Assembly: GCA_954871525.1 (NCBI GenBank)
Contig: OX940868.1
Coordinates: 28,143,056-28,207,055, forward strand
Direction of reading: 5' to 3'
From: Parietaria judaica
Lineage: Eukaryota; Streptophyta; Magnoliopsida; Rosales; Urticaceae
DNA length: 64,000 nt
A program made the position numbers and the translations under genes. Below the pieces are notes generated by a model. That model had not been told where the DNA came from. It searched no databases and saw only the letters and a list, made by a program, of their open reading frames with translations. Below are positions 62,054-64,000 of this stretch, one piece after another (the stretch's first letter is position 1; each line of letters starts with the position of its first letter).

Positions 62054-62153
62054 AGCACTATTTTAAGGCGACAAAATTGACTCGGAACTTCCGAGGGCTA
62101 AATCGACCATTTTGCAAAGTTCCGAGTCAATTTTGTCGCCTTAAAATAGTGCT
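62054..62153. repeat. Perfect 37-bp inverted repeat (foldback) with 26-bp loop
   Basis: Positions 62054-62090 are the exact reverse complement of 62117-62153 (arms AGCACTATTTTAAGGCGACA... and ...TGTCGCCTTAAAATAGTGCT). The loop is 62091-62116. It lies 63 bp upstream of the first candidate ATG of the ASCC1-like gene. A short MITE is the likeliest origin; no target duplication was seen. Confidence 0.95.
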
Positions 62154-62216
62154 CAATTACACGTGTCATAGGCGCGAGAAGAGCTGCAAAACGGAAGTCA
62201 AGAGAGACTCACACTA

Positions 62217-64000
62217 ATGGTGGCGGCTTTCAGCTTCAGGTCTCTCTTCTTTGGGTACGCCTTTCTTCTCTTTCTTTGAAGCTAAGCAATCATTCGTCGA
62301 AGATTTCAGTTTCTTGTTCATCGAATTGCGTTCAGAATCTGTAATTTTCTCTGCTTTCTGATACTGGAGTTTCGCTATGGCTCCAGAGCAGAACGCCTTC
62401 TCAAATCAACGAAATCGTGTACGGAATTGAAGCCGCTAGGTTGCTTTCAGGTTTTTTTTATTTTTTTATTTTTTGTAATTGATATTCTACGTTGCAAGGA
62501 ATTGATTAATCACGTATTTCATCAGAGTTTGATTATCTTGTTCATTTCGTCGTGTTTACTTTGTTTCGATTATGCGATGAAGAATGTTTGTTCTTCAATG
62601 AACACAGAAGCATGAGGTGCAAAGACATAGGAAAGTTAAATAGAGAATTTTTTTATTTTTTTTTTCATTTTCTGTCATATATATACCACTGAAGAATCAT
62701 TCGAGACTTGAAATTTCTAGTTATCGACAGCATGTTTCCAGTTTAGCTTGACTAAAACAGTACCGAGTTTATGATTTGTCTCGACATTTTTTATTTTTTT
62801 TATATATAAATTTACGCGACAGGATTATCGGAATTTTCGTGTTTTGAGCTGTAACAAGTCTGAAATGGCCGACAGAAAGGGGAAGCAGCCAGGTAATCCG
62901 GTTTAGAAATCACTCGCTTTTCATCCCAGTTCTGATGATTTACTTATTTTATTCCCGACGCAGCAAAACCCTTTTTTTTCCTGATTAGTAGTATACCGTA
63001 ATTGGGTTCTTAAATCGAGCAAATAGCAATGATTATGAGCCTTCTATCGAATTATATAGACATTCGAAAGCCATGTGACTTATTCGCTCCATGATCATTA
63101 TATGAATAGTAAAAGTAATCAGACTTTATTAGATGGCATTGGTGCTGTTACATATATATTTGTTGATAAGATCTGCATTAGAATTGTTAAGTTTAATTAT
63201 GTCAGCAAATTGGTCCGGATATACATTATCGTCAGCCTAATCTGAACATCATTAACTTTTTCTATTGTGAATTTCTAGAACACTCATCAATGTCATCAAC
63301 CATGAAGTTCAGCACATCTAGTTCGGTCTCACCGGTCGTCGGGAAAAAGAAGCATTCTGTTTCCGTCAAGGCAAGAATGACATTAAATGAAATTCTTACG
63401 ATTATTCTTTTATGTTAGCCTGGATCTTTCAGTTTTCAATTGTCCATTATTTTGCAGGTTGGAGCTTCCTTAATTAAATTTATCCAAGGCAAAGGGTACA
63501 CTGCATCATGCAAAAGTTTCTCCAGTAATCAATGAGCTTATTATAACCTTATATAATCGCCTTTCAGAGGATCCACTCAGAAGAGGATTGAAGAAGAAAT
63601 GGGGGTTACTATACTACTTCCATCTTCATGGAGAGAAGATTCCGTTAGTAAGTGTTTGAGTTTGTTATCCAATTCCGTGTCTTTTTTTCTTCTTGTCGGA
63701 CGATTCCTTTCCCATTTACATTTTAAGTGATTTTTTCGTTCATTTGTATTCGCTTGGTTATCTTCGTTACAGTCATTGAAGGTACTTCAGCTGATAGTGT
63801 AGCTAAAGCTTCAGCAAGGATCCAAGATGTAATTGATCAGGCTAGTTTCCTATTCCTAAATGTCACCTGTTTCCCAAGTCAAGACTATTAGTGCCGATTT
63901 TCGTTCGGTTTAAATGACAATATATTTTTTGCTCTTAAATAGTACAGGCGGTTAACAGCCCGAGCCTTGAGTACTCTCACTTCATTTCACTTCCATTGGC
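62217..64000 (+). CDS. ASCC1-like KH-domain / LigT-type protein (5' part, runs off the window)
   Basis: Secure exons: 62823-62892, 63279-63370, 63458-63495, 63568-63647, 63773-63840 and 63948 to the window edge. Upstream, 62387-62450 (AERLLKSTKSC) fits in phase, probably preceded by a short exon from the ATG at 62217 (to 62239 or 62254); this 5' end is tentative, and M at 62865 (MADRKGKQP) is an alternative start. The protein shows KKKHSVSVK, a KH domain (ASLIKFIQGKG-GSTQKRIEEEMGVTILLPSS) and AVNSPSLEYSHFISLPL, the start of a 2H-phosphoesterase (AKAP7-NLS) domain. ASCC1 relatives bind RNA and act in alkylation-damage and transcription complexes in animals; the plant role is unclear. Two introns have GC donors (63371-63372 and 63841-63842). 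Confidence 0.85.

Overview
This window is nuclear DNA from a flowering plant, most likely a eudicot. The intergenic DNA is very AT-rich and full of transposons, while the coding exons are GC-richer. Introns are of the GT-AG type with occasional GC-AG, and every recognised gene belongs to a land-plant or eukaryotic family (RALF peptide, PEX2, THA8-like PPR, Aux/IAA, ankyrin-PGG, JINGUBANG-like WD40, ASCC1-like KH protein). The species cannot be determined from the sequence alone.

Layout. 1-12 kb is repeat-rich: an 811-bp Mutator-like foldback element with an hAT MITE nested in it, a second foldback element of 1074 bp, and a truncated CACTA element with a palindromic subterminal array and a decayed transposon-protein/Ulp1-like gene. 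12-18 kb is a minus-strand gene cluster: a RALF-like peptide gene, an eight-exon PEX2 gene, an intronless THA8-like gene and a tRNA-Ser(CGA). 18-33 kb is a gene desert holding a 5'-truncated LINE, a decayed tandem duplication, an Emigrant-like MITE, a 548-bp solo LTR, microsatellites and an inverted minisatellite. 33-50 kb holds a LINE, a five-exon Aux/IAA gene on the plus strand, a five-exon ankyrin/PGG membrane protein with a gag-like N-terminus on the minus strand, and a four-exon conserved membrane protein of unknown function on the minus strand. 49.7-52.5 kb is a 2.8-kb Mutator-like element carrying two different higher-order minisatellite arrays. 54-57 kb holds a two-exon seven-bladed WD40 gene. 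57.4-62 kb holds a candidate mitochondrial insertion, a possible small membrane-protein gene, a second Emigrant-like MITE, another LINE fragment and a perfect 37-bp foldback. From 62.2 kb to the window end is the 5' part of an ASCC1-like KH-domain gene that appears to use two GC-AG introns.

The genes are independent transcription units in auxin signalling, peroxisome import, plastid RNA work, peptide signalling and so on; nothing suggests a shared pathway. I found no convincing evidence of a wholly new biological system. The most unusual structures are the 2.8-kb foldback element with nested tandem arrays, the inverted minisatellite at 31.7-32.05 kb and the perfect hairpin just upstream of the ASCC1-like gene. 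Exon boundaries were placed by reading splice sites together with remembered conserved protein sequence; no alignment was run.
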